DNA from: Desulfurococcales archaeon
GTDB taxonomy: Archaea > Thermoproteota > Thermoprotei_A > Sulfolobales > NBVN01
Length of the DNA: 16,535 bases
Direction of reading: 5' to 3'
Assembly: GCA_027061705.1 (NCBI GenBank)
Contig: JAMOVB010000008.1
Coordinates: 1 to 16,535 of the forward strand
A program made the translations under genes and the position numbers. Below, in pieces: positions 1 through 6,627 of this stretch. The notes under the pieces are model-generated. The model had not been told where the DNA came from. It worked only from the letters and a program-made list of their open reading frames with translations, and ran no database searches. Position 1 is the stretch's first letter, and each line of letters starts with the position of its first letter.

Positions 1-710
1 AACCAATTCGGTCTTTTTTCAGTAACTAATCTACCAATAAAAGTAATTACTAGATCTTGATCTTTATCCTTATAAAGATTACATGGGCATAAGTTAATAC
101 ATTTATCTATATATTCAATATCAATACCATTAGGTACTACATATATTTTTTCTTCGTCTATCCCTATATTATCTATCATGGCTCTTTTAATAGATTTAGA
201 AACAGTTATGTAATAATTACATAAAGATTTCATTAGTACTAAATACGTTCCTTTGTACAAAGATGATAGAAATCTTAGTTGCTTGTTATATTTTAACTTA
301 ACATATAGGGGAATGTATCTTGAAAGTTCCTCATGTACCGTGCAAACTAATGGCTTGTTTTTAAATAGAGAAAATAAGGAGGAGGGAACTATGTGAATAG
401 GCGGCGTCTGGTTTACTTCTATAATATCATAGTGACTTCTTAATTTAGCAAGTAGGTTTCTAAATAGATAAAAATTAAAAATCATCTCCTTCTTGAGGCT
501 CCTAACTGATCCTTCAAAGAACGTGTTGAAATATTTAACAGTAGATATCTTCATTTTTCCTAATGTATAGTTTCGAGGGCTTGCTGTCAGTAATTCAACA
601 TTTATGCCTCGTTTTGCAAGGCGACGTGCTATCTCAAAATAGCGTCTCTCATATCCTCCTTCAAAGAAAGGATATATTGTATTGCATACTAGCAACACGC
701 TTAAGTTCAT
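1..710 (-). CDS. GT4-family glycosyltransferase, 3' end cut by window edge
   Basis: This frame is open from an ATG at 710 to the left edge, giving 236 residues of a GT-B fold glycosyltransferase; the stop lies outside. The N-terminus MNLSVLLVCNTIYPFFEGG gives the first Rossmann strand followed by the Gly-rich loop GGYERR (residues 18-23), usual for GT4 enzymes. VTVSKSIKR-type and VVPNGID (191-197) segments mark the linker into the second domain. FIGRLVTEKRP (224-234) is the start of the nucleotide-sugar-binding domain. It probably moves a sugar from a nucleotide donor onto a lipid-linked or surface glycan at the cytoplasmic membrane face. It follows the GT2 gene at 716-1624 after only 5 bases, so it is the last visible gene of that operon. 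The sequence is very AT-rich, like its upstream neighbour and unlike the rest of the window. The sugar is not predictable. Confidence 0.9.
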   Translation of the reverse strand, partial: MNLSVLLVCNTIYPFFEGGYERRYFEIARRLAKRGINVELLTASPRNYTLGKMKISTVKYFNTFFEGSVRSLKKEMIFNFYLFRNLLAKLRSHYDIIEVNQTPPIHIVPSSLFSLFKNKPLVCTVHEELSRYIPLYVKLKYNKQLRFLSSLYKGTYLVLMKSLCNYYITVSKSIKRAMIDNIGIDEEKIYVVPNGIDIEYIDKCINLCPCNLYKDKDQDLVITFIGRLVTEKRPNW

Positions 711-715
711 GATTA

Positions 716-1624
716 TTATCCCAACTTGCTACCGATATTGTAAGCGAGTGCTTTTGTTATAAAGATTGGATTGATTAGAATCTTTGCAAAATCCTTAGAG
801 AATAAGAATGTAGTATCTACATTTAATGTATCTTTTATTATTTTTTCTTTATATAAATTCATTCTATAAAATAATATTAAATTTTCTTTAACATTTTTTC
901 CGTAGTTTAAATATTTTTTGAAAAGTTCAGAGATACCATTCGGCTCTATATGATATATGGCATTTCTAACCATAGCTATATGGATATTACTACTAGTGTC
1001 CCCTTGATGATTGTTAAGTGTATATACAAAATGTAAAAATATTTTATCGTCAAGCATATAAATATTATAAAATAATCTGAGTAACTGCCTATGGGAGATA
1101 ATGTATTTAATAAATGGTTCAATAATTTTTCGTGTGAACACACGTGGATATACGAACCTAGATAAACTTTTTTTAAGATCAATTCTGTGCAAATCAAACC
1201 TATATCTATTAATCAGATAGGATGATAGATTTTTCTTTAAGAAGAGCGATTTCTCTTCTAATACTATCATGCTATAACCTTTGTTAACTAATGTTATTAC
1301 ATATCTTAATACCCTATTATTTGAGAATAATTGATCAGAATCTAGGAAAAGCATAATATTCCAGTCAAGCATATATGACTTTAGCATACCATAAATTCTG
1401 GCAATTAAAGGCTTAGCATAACTTTGGAATATGTCTATGTCCATTTTATATTTACTAGAAATATCATTAATGATAGTAAGAGTGTTGTCTTTACTATAGC
1501 AATCTATAACTATTATTCTTAAGTTTGAAATTTTCTGTAGAGCTATACTCTTTAAGGTATAAGCTATTGTATTTGAGGAATTACATGTGGGTATGATAAT
1601 TAGAACATTGTTTTTATCTTTCAT
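716..1624 (-). CDS. GT2-family glycosyltransferase (302 aa)
   Basis: This is a GT-A fold family 2 glycosyltransferase. It shows the N-terminal strand NVLIIIPTCNSSNTI (6-20), the second strand and loop VIDCYSKDNT (39-48, in the place of the usual V-D-x-x-S-x-D-x-T motif), and the metal-binding DxD in FLDSD (93-97). The C-terminal half is basic and aromatic, without clear long membrane helices, so it is likely a soluble or peripheral enzyme. The ATG at 1624 overlaps the stop of the upstream GT2 by one base (TAATG), so translation is probably coupled. It is visibly AT-rich (many AAA, ATA and TTA codons), while the gene it overlaps is GC-rich except at its tail; this suggests import or replacement of the downstream part of the cluster. 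Donor and acceptor are unknown; a role in N-glycan, S-layer or exopolysaccharide assembly is an inference. Confidence 0.9.
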   Translation of the reverse strand: MKDKNNVLIIIPTCNSSNTIAYTLKSIALQKISNLRIIVIDCYSKDNTLTIINDISSKYKMDIDIFQSYAKPLIARIYGMLKSYMLDWNIMLFLDSDQLFSNNRVLRYVITLVNKGYSMIVLEEKSLFLKKNLSSYLINRYRFDLHRIDLKKSLSRFVYPRVFTRKIIEPFIKYIISHRQLLRLFYNIYMLDDKIFLHFVYTLNNHQGDTSSNIHIAMVRNAIYHIEPNGISELFKKYLNYGKNVKENLILFYRMNLYKEKIIKDTLNVDTTFLFSKDFAKILINPIFITKALAYNIGSKLG

Positions 1625-2433
1625 TATTTCTCAACTAAGGAAAGAGTTTTACTATTAAGCGTAATCACAGTGTGTCTGTAGGTTATGGTTAGGAGGTCTA
1701 GGAGCATGCGCGCTATGTTAGTTAGTTTGAATGGGGTGCGTAGGCGGATCTCGCTCACGGCCGGGACCTCCAGGATCTTGGCGCCTAGGTGCTTTAGGAT
1801 TATGAGTAGCTCGACGTCCATGGCGTACCGCTTCACGTAGACCCGCCTGACGGCCTCCTTAAGTAGCTTAGTTTTAAATGCCTTGCAGCCGGTTTGAGTG
1901 TCCCTGATCCCGACCCCTGTTAGGAGCGTGGTTAGTAGCCTGAAAGCATTTCCCAGCACCTTCCTCAGCGGGGACGCGTCGAGCCTTGCTTGGGGGTGGT
2001 ACTTGCTCGTGATTACGGCGTCCCACCTGATTAGGGGAGGTAGTATTAGGAGGAGCTGCTGTGGGCATATGTCCCCGTCACCGTCTATGAAGGCTGTGTA
2101 CGGCGCTGTGGCGTGCAGCGCCCCGACGCTTAGGGCGAAGCCCTTGCCCCTATTCCTGCAGTAGCTCAGCACGGACATCCTCACGCACAGGCCGCTCGGG
2201 CACGCCCTAACAGCGTCCTCAGCAGTCCCGTCCCCGCTCCCGTCATCAACTATTATGAGCTCGTGGGGCACGCCGTGCCCGCCCAGCACCCTGCTGACGC
2301 CCTCAACGGTCGAGCGTATGACGCCCTCCAGTCTGTAGGCAGGTATGACGACGGTGACGCAGGGCCTCCCCTCCGGCACGGCCGAGCATAGGGCCCTCAA
2401 CGCCCTCAGGAAGCTGGGCGCCGCTACCCCCAT
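1624..2433 (-). CDS. dolichyl-phosphate sugar synthase-like GT2 glycosyltransferase (269 aa)
   Basis: This is a family 2 glycosyltransferase of the DPM1/ALG5 type, which transfers a hexose from a nucleotide sugar to a polyprenyl (dolichyl) phosphate at the cytoplasmic membrane face. Visible motifs are VVIPAYR (28-34), IIVDDGSGDGT (60-70), RNRGKGFAL (93-101), the catalytic metal site FIDGDGD (115-121) and RDTQTGCKAF (177-186), the last closely resembling the D-T-Q-x-G-x-K segment of ALG5/DPM1. No C-terminal membrane helix pair is evident. The ATG at 2433 lies 21 bases after the preceding gene's stop and has GGAG upstream. The stop overlaps the next GT2 start. The last roughly 30 codons are AT-rich, unlike the rest of the gene. 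Which sugar (Glc, Man or GlcNAc) is transferred cannot be told. Confidence 0.9.
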   Translation of the reverse strand: MGVAAPSFLRALRALCSAVPEGRPCVTVVIPAYRLEGVIRSTVEGVSRVLGGHGVPHELIIVDDGSGDGTAEDAVRACPSGLCVRMSVLSYCRNRGKGFALSVGALHATAPYTAFIDGDGDICPQQLLLILPPLIRWDAVITSKYHPQARLDASPLRKVLGNAFRLLTTLLTGVGIRDTQTGCKAFKTKLLKEAVRRVYVKRYAMDVELLIILKHLGAKILEVPAVSEIRLRTPFKLTNIARMLLDLLTITYRHTVITLNSKTLSLVEK

Positions 2434-2454
2434 AACCCCATCTCCGCCTTGACG

Positions 2455-2910
2455 TCATGGCCGGGCTACGCAGGCGTGGGCGCTCAGCACCCATGAAGCG
2501 CTATTCAACCCAATCACGAGGAGTGTTGAGGGGTTCAGACGCTCGGAAATAACCTCCGCGCCCCGGGCGAGGAGCTTGATGAGCGCGTGGAGCATAGCCC
2601 TAGCCCTCAGCGTGTGGAGCTCGATACTCAGGAATATCTCCGTGAGGACGGATCTGAGGGCCGGCGACCTAACCTCAGCCCTAACCACCCTCCGAGCCGC
2701 TTGGAGCAGGGCGCGTGCCTCCCTACTCAAGCGACGCCACGCCCGGGTGCGGTGCGCCTTCCTATAGTAGCGCTCCACCTCAAACCTACCTATCCTGCGG
2801 GGGAGTATGAGCCCGGCTAACACCGACTTAGCCTTACTGATAATGTGCTGGCCCGCCCTCCCCCAAAACTCCGCCTGCTCGGCGAGGCCAGCCGCTAGCT
2901 GCGTCGTCAT
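2455..2910 (-). CDS. small Ala/Arg/Leu-rich helical protein, unknown function (151 aa from ATG 2910)
   Basis: I do not recognise this family. The frame can be extended to a GTG at 2979 (174 aa), but a TATA-like box on the minus strand (TATTTATAG) sits inside that extension at about 2957-2965. With transcription starting roughly 25 bases further on, the ATG at 2910, preceded by GAGAGG, is the better start. The protein is predicted to be almost all helix. It is rich in Ala, Arg and Leu, with a basic central part (residues about 38-75) and a hydrophobic C-terminal segment (STLLVIGLNSASWVLSA). Codon use (AGG, ATA, GC-ending) matches nearby real genes, which argues against a chance GC-rich frame. 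It is the first gene of the glycosyltransferase operon, 21 bases before the dolichol-type GT2; a link to glycan assembly is only positional. Confidence 0.65.
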   Translation of the reverse strand: MTTQLAAGLAEQAEFWGRAGQHIISKAKSVLAGLILPRRIGRFEVERYYRKAHRTRAWRRLSREARALLQAARRVVRAEVRSPALRSVLTEIFLSIELHTLRARAMLHALIKLLARGAEVISERLNPSTLLVIGLNSASWVLSAHACVARP

Positions 2911-2954
2911 GATCGAACCTCTCAACAGAGCCTCTCTCCCTACTCTTCTGAGAA

Positions 2955-2967
2955 CAGCTATAAATAC
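2955..2967 (-). promoter_or_regulatory. TATA box for the glycosyltransferase operon
   Basis: Read on the minus strand this gives CAAGTATTTATAG, an archaeal TATA element with a purine-rich stretch (GGAAAGCAAG) just upstream that could be the BRE. It lies about 50 bases before the ATG at 2910, leaving a leader of about 20-25 bases that contains GAGAGG. It would drive the gene at 2455-2910 and, by read-through, the glycosyltransferases after it. Confidence 0.55.
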
Positions 2968-3114
2968 TTGCTTTCCCACCCCACGTTAACAGGCAGTGAA
3001 CACCCCCGGCAGGGTTTTCCTACAGACACGCTATCCTTGAAGAAACCCTCACACAACCAACCACCCCCACACTTACCGCGTAAGGGATTTTACATACCGC
3101 ACCACACGACCTAA

Positions 3115-3534
3115 CGGAGGCGGCCACCCCCGAGCACTGCATCCGAGCCGGGCTCCGAGGACCTTCGAGAGCTTCAGCACCACCTAAGCAGGCTCTACCG
3201 CATCGGGGAGCTCACACGGAGGCTTGACGGGGAGGGCCTGAGCCGCAGGGAGTTTGCGGAGCTCGTGGGTCTTGTCAAGAATGTGGTTGCCCAGGCATGG
3301 GTAGAGGTGCGCGCCCTCAATGATCTTCCCTAAGCTGATGTGGAACTAGCGGTAGTGTTACTGGAGGTTCATTCCTCGACCTTGGTTCAGGATCCGGTGG
3401 CTCTTATTAAATTAGCGCGTATCTGCATGTGCCGTTATACTGCGTATCTTTATACCGAGGCCAAGATATTCCGCTGGTTACTGGATGAGGTCTCTGATGC
3501 TATGTTGCGATTAGAGTGTGCTATGTTATGAGGG
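3115..3534 (+). pseudogene. interrupted small ORF: single frame with in-frame TAA at 3331, no usable start
   Basis: One plus-strand frame runs from 3115 (after TAA 3112-3114) to TGA 3532-3534, broken only by TAA at 3331-3333. The first part reads ...DLRELQHHLSRLYRIGELT... through VAQAWVEVRALNDLP. After the stop it continues in the same frame with ADVELAVVLLEV... to LRLECAML. Both halves look like one helical, Leu-rich protein of about 140 residues. No ATG, GTG or TTG is available near the GGAGG at 3116-3120, so the N-terminal half lacks a normal start. The downstream half could start at GTG 3340 (63 aa). The first half is GC-rich and the second less so. A decayed gene is the best reading; a real 63-aa gene at 3340-3534 is the alternative. 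Function unknown. Confidence 0.4.
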
Positions 3535-3637
3535 GTTAATTCTTCGAGTAGTTGCGGTTATTTGATGAAGGGAGAATTCCAAGAAATATCCTTATGAACT
3601 GACGCAATAGCTTTAGCTTTCCTGCTGGGTTGTGTTT

Positions 3638-4036
3638 TTACTTGATTATGCGGTTTATCTTGATCCTTAATTGGTCATTGCAGTTAGCTATGTTAACGCT
3701 GGCGTTTCTGTAGGTGTTCTTTATCTCCTGCTGTAGTTTGAGTATTAGCTTGTATTCTTGAGTACCTATAGCCCTACTGAAGTGGATGAAGCCTACTACA
3801 GCCTTAATATTCTCAAGGCTTGTTTTGGAGAGCCGCTCTACCTCGTTAATTACTTCCCTGTTATGCATGAGTTGACGTATGGTGTTCTTAACTTGGTCTA
3901 GATCCCTCTTCTTAACTCTTCGCACATCCTCAACCACTATCACGTATCCCTCGCTACATACTAGTAGGTAGTCAGCGCGCGTGATGTTGGCTAGGCTCCT
4001 TAACGCGTCGAGCGAGATCCTTACGCAATTAAGCAT
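3638..4036 (-). CDS. small partner protein of the AAA ATPase, possibly nuclease-like (132 aa)
   Basis: The ATG at 4036 follows the ATPase stop by 3 bases (TAGGGAATG), so the two genes are almost certainly co-translated. I do not recognise a named family. The order helix (ISLDALRSL), strand (ADYLLVCSEG), strand (YVIVVEDVRRVKK) and helix (DLDQVKNTIRQL) resembles a PD-(D/E)xK nuclease core. D22 would sit at the motif II position and E36-D37 with K42/K43 around motif III, but the canonical E-x-K spacing is not exact, so catalysis is unproven. A second strand-like segment (KAVVGFIHFSRAI) and a basic tail (LRIKINRIIK) follow. Small accessory proteins coupled to SMC-like ATPases are common in prokaryotic defence modules. 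A substrate-recognition rather than catalytic role is equally possible. Confidence 0.8.
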   Translation of the reverse strand: MLNCVRISLDALRSLANITRADYLLVCSEGYVIVVEDVRRVKKRDLDQVKNTIRQLMHNREVINEVERLSKTSLENIKAVVGFIHFSRAIGTQEYKLILKLQQEIKNTYRNASVNIANCNDQLRIKINRIIK

Positions 4037-4039
4037 TCC

Positions 4040-5392
4040 CTATATCCCCGCTCTTACCTCTACGAGCTCCTCAGCCACTTTGACGAATTCACCCTCATCT
4101 ATGCCCTCATCGGTTATCCTTAGAGGCTCAGTAACAGCAGCTTCTTCACTAACCCTTATGAGGTAAGCAACCACTTTGTTTGGATCGAGTAACTCCTCAT
4201 CACTCAGCCCTAACTCCCCAGCCCTCTCACGCCTCTTTGAGAGTGATATTAGATTGTTAATGCTATACACTAAGTAATCGCTATGCGTTGTCATGATTAC
4301 GTACTTACCCAGCGCGTTTATCGATCTAGCAACCAACCTAGCGAGAACTACCTGAGCTCTAGGATGTAAATGCGCTTCAGGCTCCTCAATAATGACTATG
4401 TATGGAGCGTCCCTACTACTCAACGATAATGCTAGCGCCACACTCTCCCTAACACCTGAGGGTGCTTGAGGTAGAGAGAGCTCCTTGCCGCTCCACGACT
4501 TAACACGAATTACGTAAACACCGCTTTCAACATCCACCCTTAAATCACATCCCAGCTCATTAAGAAACTCCTTAGTGAATTCTAGATTAACCCTGCCGTC
4601 ATGAAGCATCTCACACAGCCTATAATACAGCCTCATGAACTGTTCATCAGGATATGAAATGCCCTTAACAACCCTAGGGCTTACGTAAGGCTTGAGTAGG
4701 GTTCGGGAGATCCCCGCCCTACTGTCAACTAGTAACGCGGCAAACTCCTCAGTGCTGAAGAGAGGCTTAAAGGAGTTGACTACATAGTGAGCTAAAGCTT
4801 TCAGCACGACATCGTAATATACGTCATATGAACTAGTGATCCTGCCTCTAAAGATCTCTTCGGAGCCGTGCTTAATGTTGAGCACATTACCCTTCAGAAC
4901 ATCTACCTTAATGTTCTGAAGGTACTGCATGTAATTACCTGGGCCCTCAACGCTGATATCATTACCTTTAAAATTGATGATTAGGTGAGCATGTGAACCA
5001 TGAACCTCTACCCTACCGGCGTTAGCATTAACTCTGATTAAGTCCTTTAACTCGGACATGAATACCCTAGGAAGTAACGTTCTCAATGAAGCCTCAATCG
5101 CTAGAGGCAATGATTCAATATATAGCTTAAGCAGAGATACTAGCTCGTTGCTGGGGCTCTCTCCCTTATTAACCTTTCCTAAAACACTATTCACTAGGTC
5201 ATCAGAACCCCTCTTCACAACTTCATCTAACAATACACCTATGTCTGGCTCGGCAGCTGTGAGGGACCATAGGAGGTAAGCGAGGAATGACTTACCCACG
5301 CTATTCTTACCAATAAGTAGGGTAAGAGGCTTCAAACGTATCTCAGCACGTTTGAAAGGGCCTAAGTCACTAATTACAACCCTGCTACTCAT
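4040..5392 (-). CDS. SMC/ABC-like AAA ATPase (AAA_15/AAA_21 type), about 450 aa
   Basis: This is a stand-alone ABC-type ATPase related to the OLD/RecF/SMC group. With the longest start as residue 1, Walker A is GKNSVGKS (30-37), an ABC signature-like SGVRES lies at 314-319, Walker B is YIVIIEEPEAHLHP (333-346), and the H-loop is MTTHSDYLV (369-377). The order fits a globular head with an inserted middle region (about 50-300) and no long coiled coil. There is no TOPRIM domain, which separates it from OLD nucleases. Starts at GTG 5398, TTG 5395 and ATG 5392 are all in frame; I prefer the ATG. It is coupled to the 132-aa gene immediately downstream. ATPase plus small partner pairs of this kind are often anti-phage or anti-plasmid modules, but that role is inferred. 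Its GC content is lower than that of the flanking metabolic genes, consistent with an accessory island. Confidence 0.88.
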   Translation of the reverse strand: MSSRVVISDLGPFKRAEIRLKPLTLLIGKNSVGKSFLAYLLWSLTAAEPDIGVLLDEVVKRGSDDLVNSVLGKVNKGESPSNELVSLLKLYIESLPLAIEASLRTLLPRVFMSELKDLIRVNANAGRVEVHGSHAHLIINFKGNDISVEGPGNYMQYLQNIKVDVLKGNVLNIKHGSEEIFRGRITSSYDVYYDVVLKALAHYVVNSFKPLFSTEEFAALLVDSRAGISRTLLKPYVSPRVVKGISYPDEQFMRLYYRLCEMLHDGRVNLEFTKEFLNELGCDLRVDVESGVYVIRVKSWSGKELSLPQAPSGVRESVALALSLSSRDAPYIVIIEEPEAHLHPRAQVVLARLVARSINALGKYVIMTTHSDYLVYSINNLISLSKRRERAGELGLSDEELLDPNKVVAYLIRVSEEAAVTEPLRITDEGIDEGEFVKVAEELVEVRAGI

Positions 5393-5421
5393 CAACACAC
5401 CAACGAAGTATTGCCTACTAG

Positions 5422-5432
5422 ACCTAAAAACA
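5422..5432 (-). promoter_or_regulatory. possible TATA box for the ATPase operon
   Basis: On the minus strand this reads GTTTTTAGG, about 30-38 bases before the ATG at 5392, which would give a very short or no leader. The match to the archaeal TATA consensus is partial and no clear BRE stands out. A TATATG stretch near 5490 is an alternative. Confidence 0.3.
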
Positions 5433-5551
5433 CTGGCACCAGCCCCTCATGGCCAAGTAGTTACTCTATCTTCTTAAACCATTTGCATATAGAGAATCCC
5501 AAGCTTATTACTGAGTAACTGAAGGCATAACAAAAGAAGAGCTGCGATGAA

Positions 5552-5625
5552 TTGCCGCCGGGGATGTGGACTCCGCGGTGAGGGGAGATGATCCGTGGAG
5601 GGTTCCCGTGACCTGGCGGGAACCC
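5552..5625 (+). ncRNA. structured element, copy A: two-stem hairpin, candidate plus-strand RNA
   Basis: The outer stem pairs 5555-5562 (CCGCCGGG) with 5612-5619 (CCTGGCGG). The inner stem pairs 5571-5578 (CTCCGCGG) with 5593-5600 (CCGTGGAG). Internal-loop strands are 8 and 11 bases and the apical loop is TGAGGGGAGATGAT. Two positions (5560/5614 and 5575/5596) are G.U on the plus strand and A.C on the minus, so only a plus-strand RNA pairs fully. A related element with the same layout lies at 6152-6218. A competing perfect 9-bp hairpin (5600-5608 with 5617-5625) is also present here. It starts 2 bases after the stop of the minus-strand pseudogene. It could instead be DNA structure at a mobile-element end. 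No known RNA family recognised. Confidence 0.5.
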
Positions 5626-5626
5626 A

Positions 5627-5940
5627 TCACCTCTCAGACCTCCTTGGCTCTTCTTCAAACCTCTTGGGCCTCTCCTGAAGTACTACTCTGAAGTAATTTG
5701 CCAGGTTGTCGGTAAGTAGCATCAGCCTTCTGTGGTGTTTGTGCCTAATTCTCTCCGCAGCAATTATCGGCACGTCTACCCTCTTAGCCATGCTTACTAG
5801 CTTGTCATCCACTAGCATCGCTGAAGGTCTCAGCTGAGCAGCGAACTCAAGCGCAGCGTCCTTGCTCGTGAAGATCCTTATATTAGAGTAGGTAATCCGA
5901 GACTCTCAGGAAGCGCATAGGGAACTTGGCTTCATCCTGA
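5627..5940 (-). pseudogene. broken paralogue (copy A) of the small gene at 6223-6627
   Basis: The reading frame 5905-5627 ends in a segment strongly similar to the end of the neighbouring gene: LMLLTDNLANYFRVVLQERP here against LITIADNLANHFRILLKEKP there, with LVDDKL against IIDDKL further up. The similarity then jumps frame near 5883-5905. Upstream sequence translated in another frame gives EAKFPMRFLRVSDY, matching KAAYLRFFVRRYSK of the intact-looking copy. Further decayed traces appear towards 6000. No proper start remains; a 63-residue ORF from the ATG at 5818 is all that could be made. It is therefore a frameshifted duplicate. Function unknown. The first half of this stretch shows no other gene, and the hairpin element begins just after its stop. 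Confidence 0.65.
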
Positions 5941-6113
5941 GGTGTAGATCCTTGAGATGCTTAGCTCATGAGGTACGGTTAAGGAGCCATAGGCTTACGC
6001 ATTTCCTTAGGGTAAGAAGTGCGTCTACGTCTCAGCGGCTGGGGAAGGGTATGGAGGGATTGTGAAGCGGTCGGGGGTTTAAGAGGTAGGAAGGCTTTAT
6101 ACCTTCTCATGAT

Positions 6114-6126
6114 AATAAATTACTGG
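6114..6126 (+). promoter_or_regulatory. conserved TATA-like box upstream of hairpin copy B
   Basis: AATAAATTACTGG lies about 26-30 bases before the likely 5' edge of the 6152-6218 hairpin, and the sequence that follows (GAGTGACTGAGG) is conserved at the matching place ahead of copy A (TTATTACTGAGTAACTGAAG at 5504-5523). Conservation of this block in both units fits a plus-strand promoter. It could also simply be part of a longer duplicated element. Confidence 0.35.
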
Positions 6127-6151
6127 AGTGACTGAGGTAATTCCGACACGA

Positions 6152-6218
6152 ACCGCCGCGGAGTGGCCCCCGCGGTGAGGGAGGGATGAGCCGCGGGCTT
6201 CTGCCGTGACGCGGCGGT
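6152..6218 (+). ncRNA. structured element, copy B: two-stem hairpin, candidate plus-strand RNA
   Basis: The outer stem is a perfect 9 bp: 6152-6160 (ACCGCCGCG) with 6210-6218 (CGCGGCGGT). The inner stem is a perfect 7 bp: 6169-6175 (CCCGCGG) with 6191-6197 (CCGCGGG). The apical loop is TGAGGGAGGGATGAG, and the internal-loop strands are 8 and 12 bases, the longer ending in the conserved CCGTGA. Against copy A, pair C6159-G6211 is replaced by G5561-C5613 and C6169-G6197 by T5572-A5599. These are compensatory changes that support a conserved folded RNA. It begins 4 bases after the stop of the paralogous gene on the other strand. A DNA hairpin recognised by a transposase is the main alternative. 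Confidence 0.55.
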
Positions 6219-6222
6219 ATCC

Positions 6223-6627
6223 TCACTTCTCGAAACTCCTTAGCTCGTCTCCGAATTTTCTGGGCTTTTCCTTTAGGAGTATTCTGAAGTGGTTTGCTAG
6301 GTTGTCTGCTATGGTGATTAGGTTATTCATATACTTCGGCTTCGGCGCGCTCTCCAGTACTCTGGGTTCGTAACTCACGTGCCTGCTGAGCTTGTCGTCA
6401 ATGATTACTAGCGCTGGCCCGTATCTACGTAGAATGCCTTCCACCTCATCTACCGACCTAACAATCCTGACTAGGTCAAGCACTTCCCTAAGTTTGGAGT
6501 ACCTCCTAACGAAGAACCGCAAGTAAGCGGCCTTCCTATTAGAGGAAACCCTACGGAAATGCCTTAAACCTACGCATAGGCGGCCGAACATCCTACTCTT
6601 CAGCACATGCTCCCTAACACCAACCAA
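6223..6627 (-). CDS. small unrecognised protein, copy B of a tandem duplicate (134 aa from TTG; N-terminus probably lost)
   Basis: I do not recognise the family. The only usable start is TTG 6627, yet the same frame continues upstream with coding-like sequence LIIAIDISEDGAKVIAL (6675-6625). Its hydrophobic strand, Asp and Gly pattern recalls the first strand of RNase H/RuvC-like or actin-like folds. The frame stays open to 6765 without ATG or GTG, so the start may have been lost. Downstream come a basic helical stretch (RKAAYLRFFVRRYSKLREVL), a strand with two Asp (ALVIIDDKLSR) and a conserved C-terminal helix (ADNLANHFRILLKEKPRKF) shared with the broken copy at 5627-5940. Two separated acidic strands would suit a small RNase H-like nuclease, but this is inference. 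A conserved hairpin follows 4 bases after the stop, on the opposite strand's sense. Confidence 0.55.
   Translation of the reverse strand: MVGVREHVLKSRMFGRLCVGLRHFRRVSSNRKAAYLRFFVRRYSKLREVLDLVRIVRSVDEVEGILRRYGPALVIIDDKLSRHVSYEPRVLESAPKPKYMNNLITIADNLANHFRILLKEKPRKFGDELRSFEK

Noticed and set aside
2976-3114. C-rich intergenic stretch as a repeat or CRISPR leader
   Set aside because: No repeated unit or spacer pattern is present; it is an ordinary divergent intergenic spacer.
2455-3534. Homology between the 151-aa helical protein and the interrupted ORF at 3115-3534
   Set aside because: A short LSRE...VV...EVR-like match exists, but both are Leu/Arg/Ala-rich helical sequences and the similarity does not extend.
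5600-5625. GGGTTCCCG/CGGGAACCC hairpin as a rho-independent terminator
   Set aside because: No U-tract follows on either strand, archaea do not generally use this signal, and it competes with the structure conserved in copy B, where it is not preserved.
5461-5658. 65-residue minus-strand ORF
   Set aside because: It reads straight through the conserved hairpin and across the stop of the pseudogene; its composition is not protein-like.
5552-6218. Hairpins as canonical archaeal H/ACA guide RNAs
   Set aside because: The stem - internal loop - stem - kink-like loop layout is suggestive, but neither copy has an ANA/ACA box directly after the lower stem, and the 3' internal-loop strand is long for a pseudouridylation pocket.
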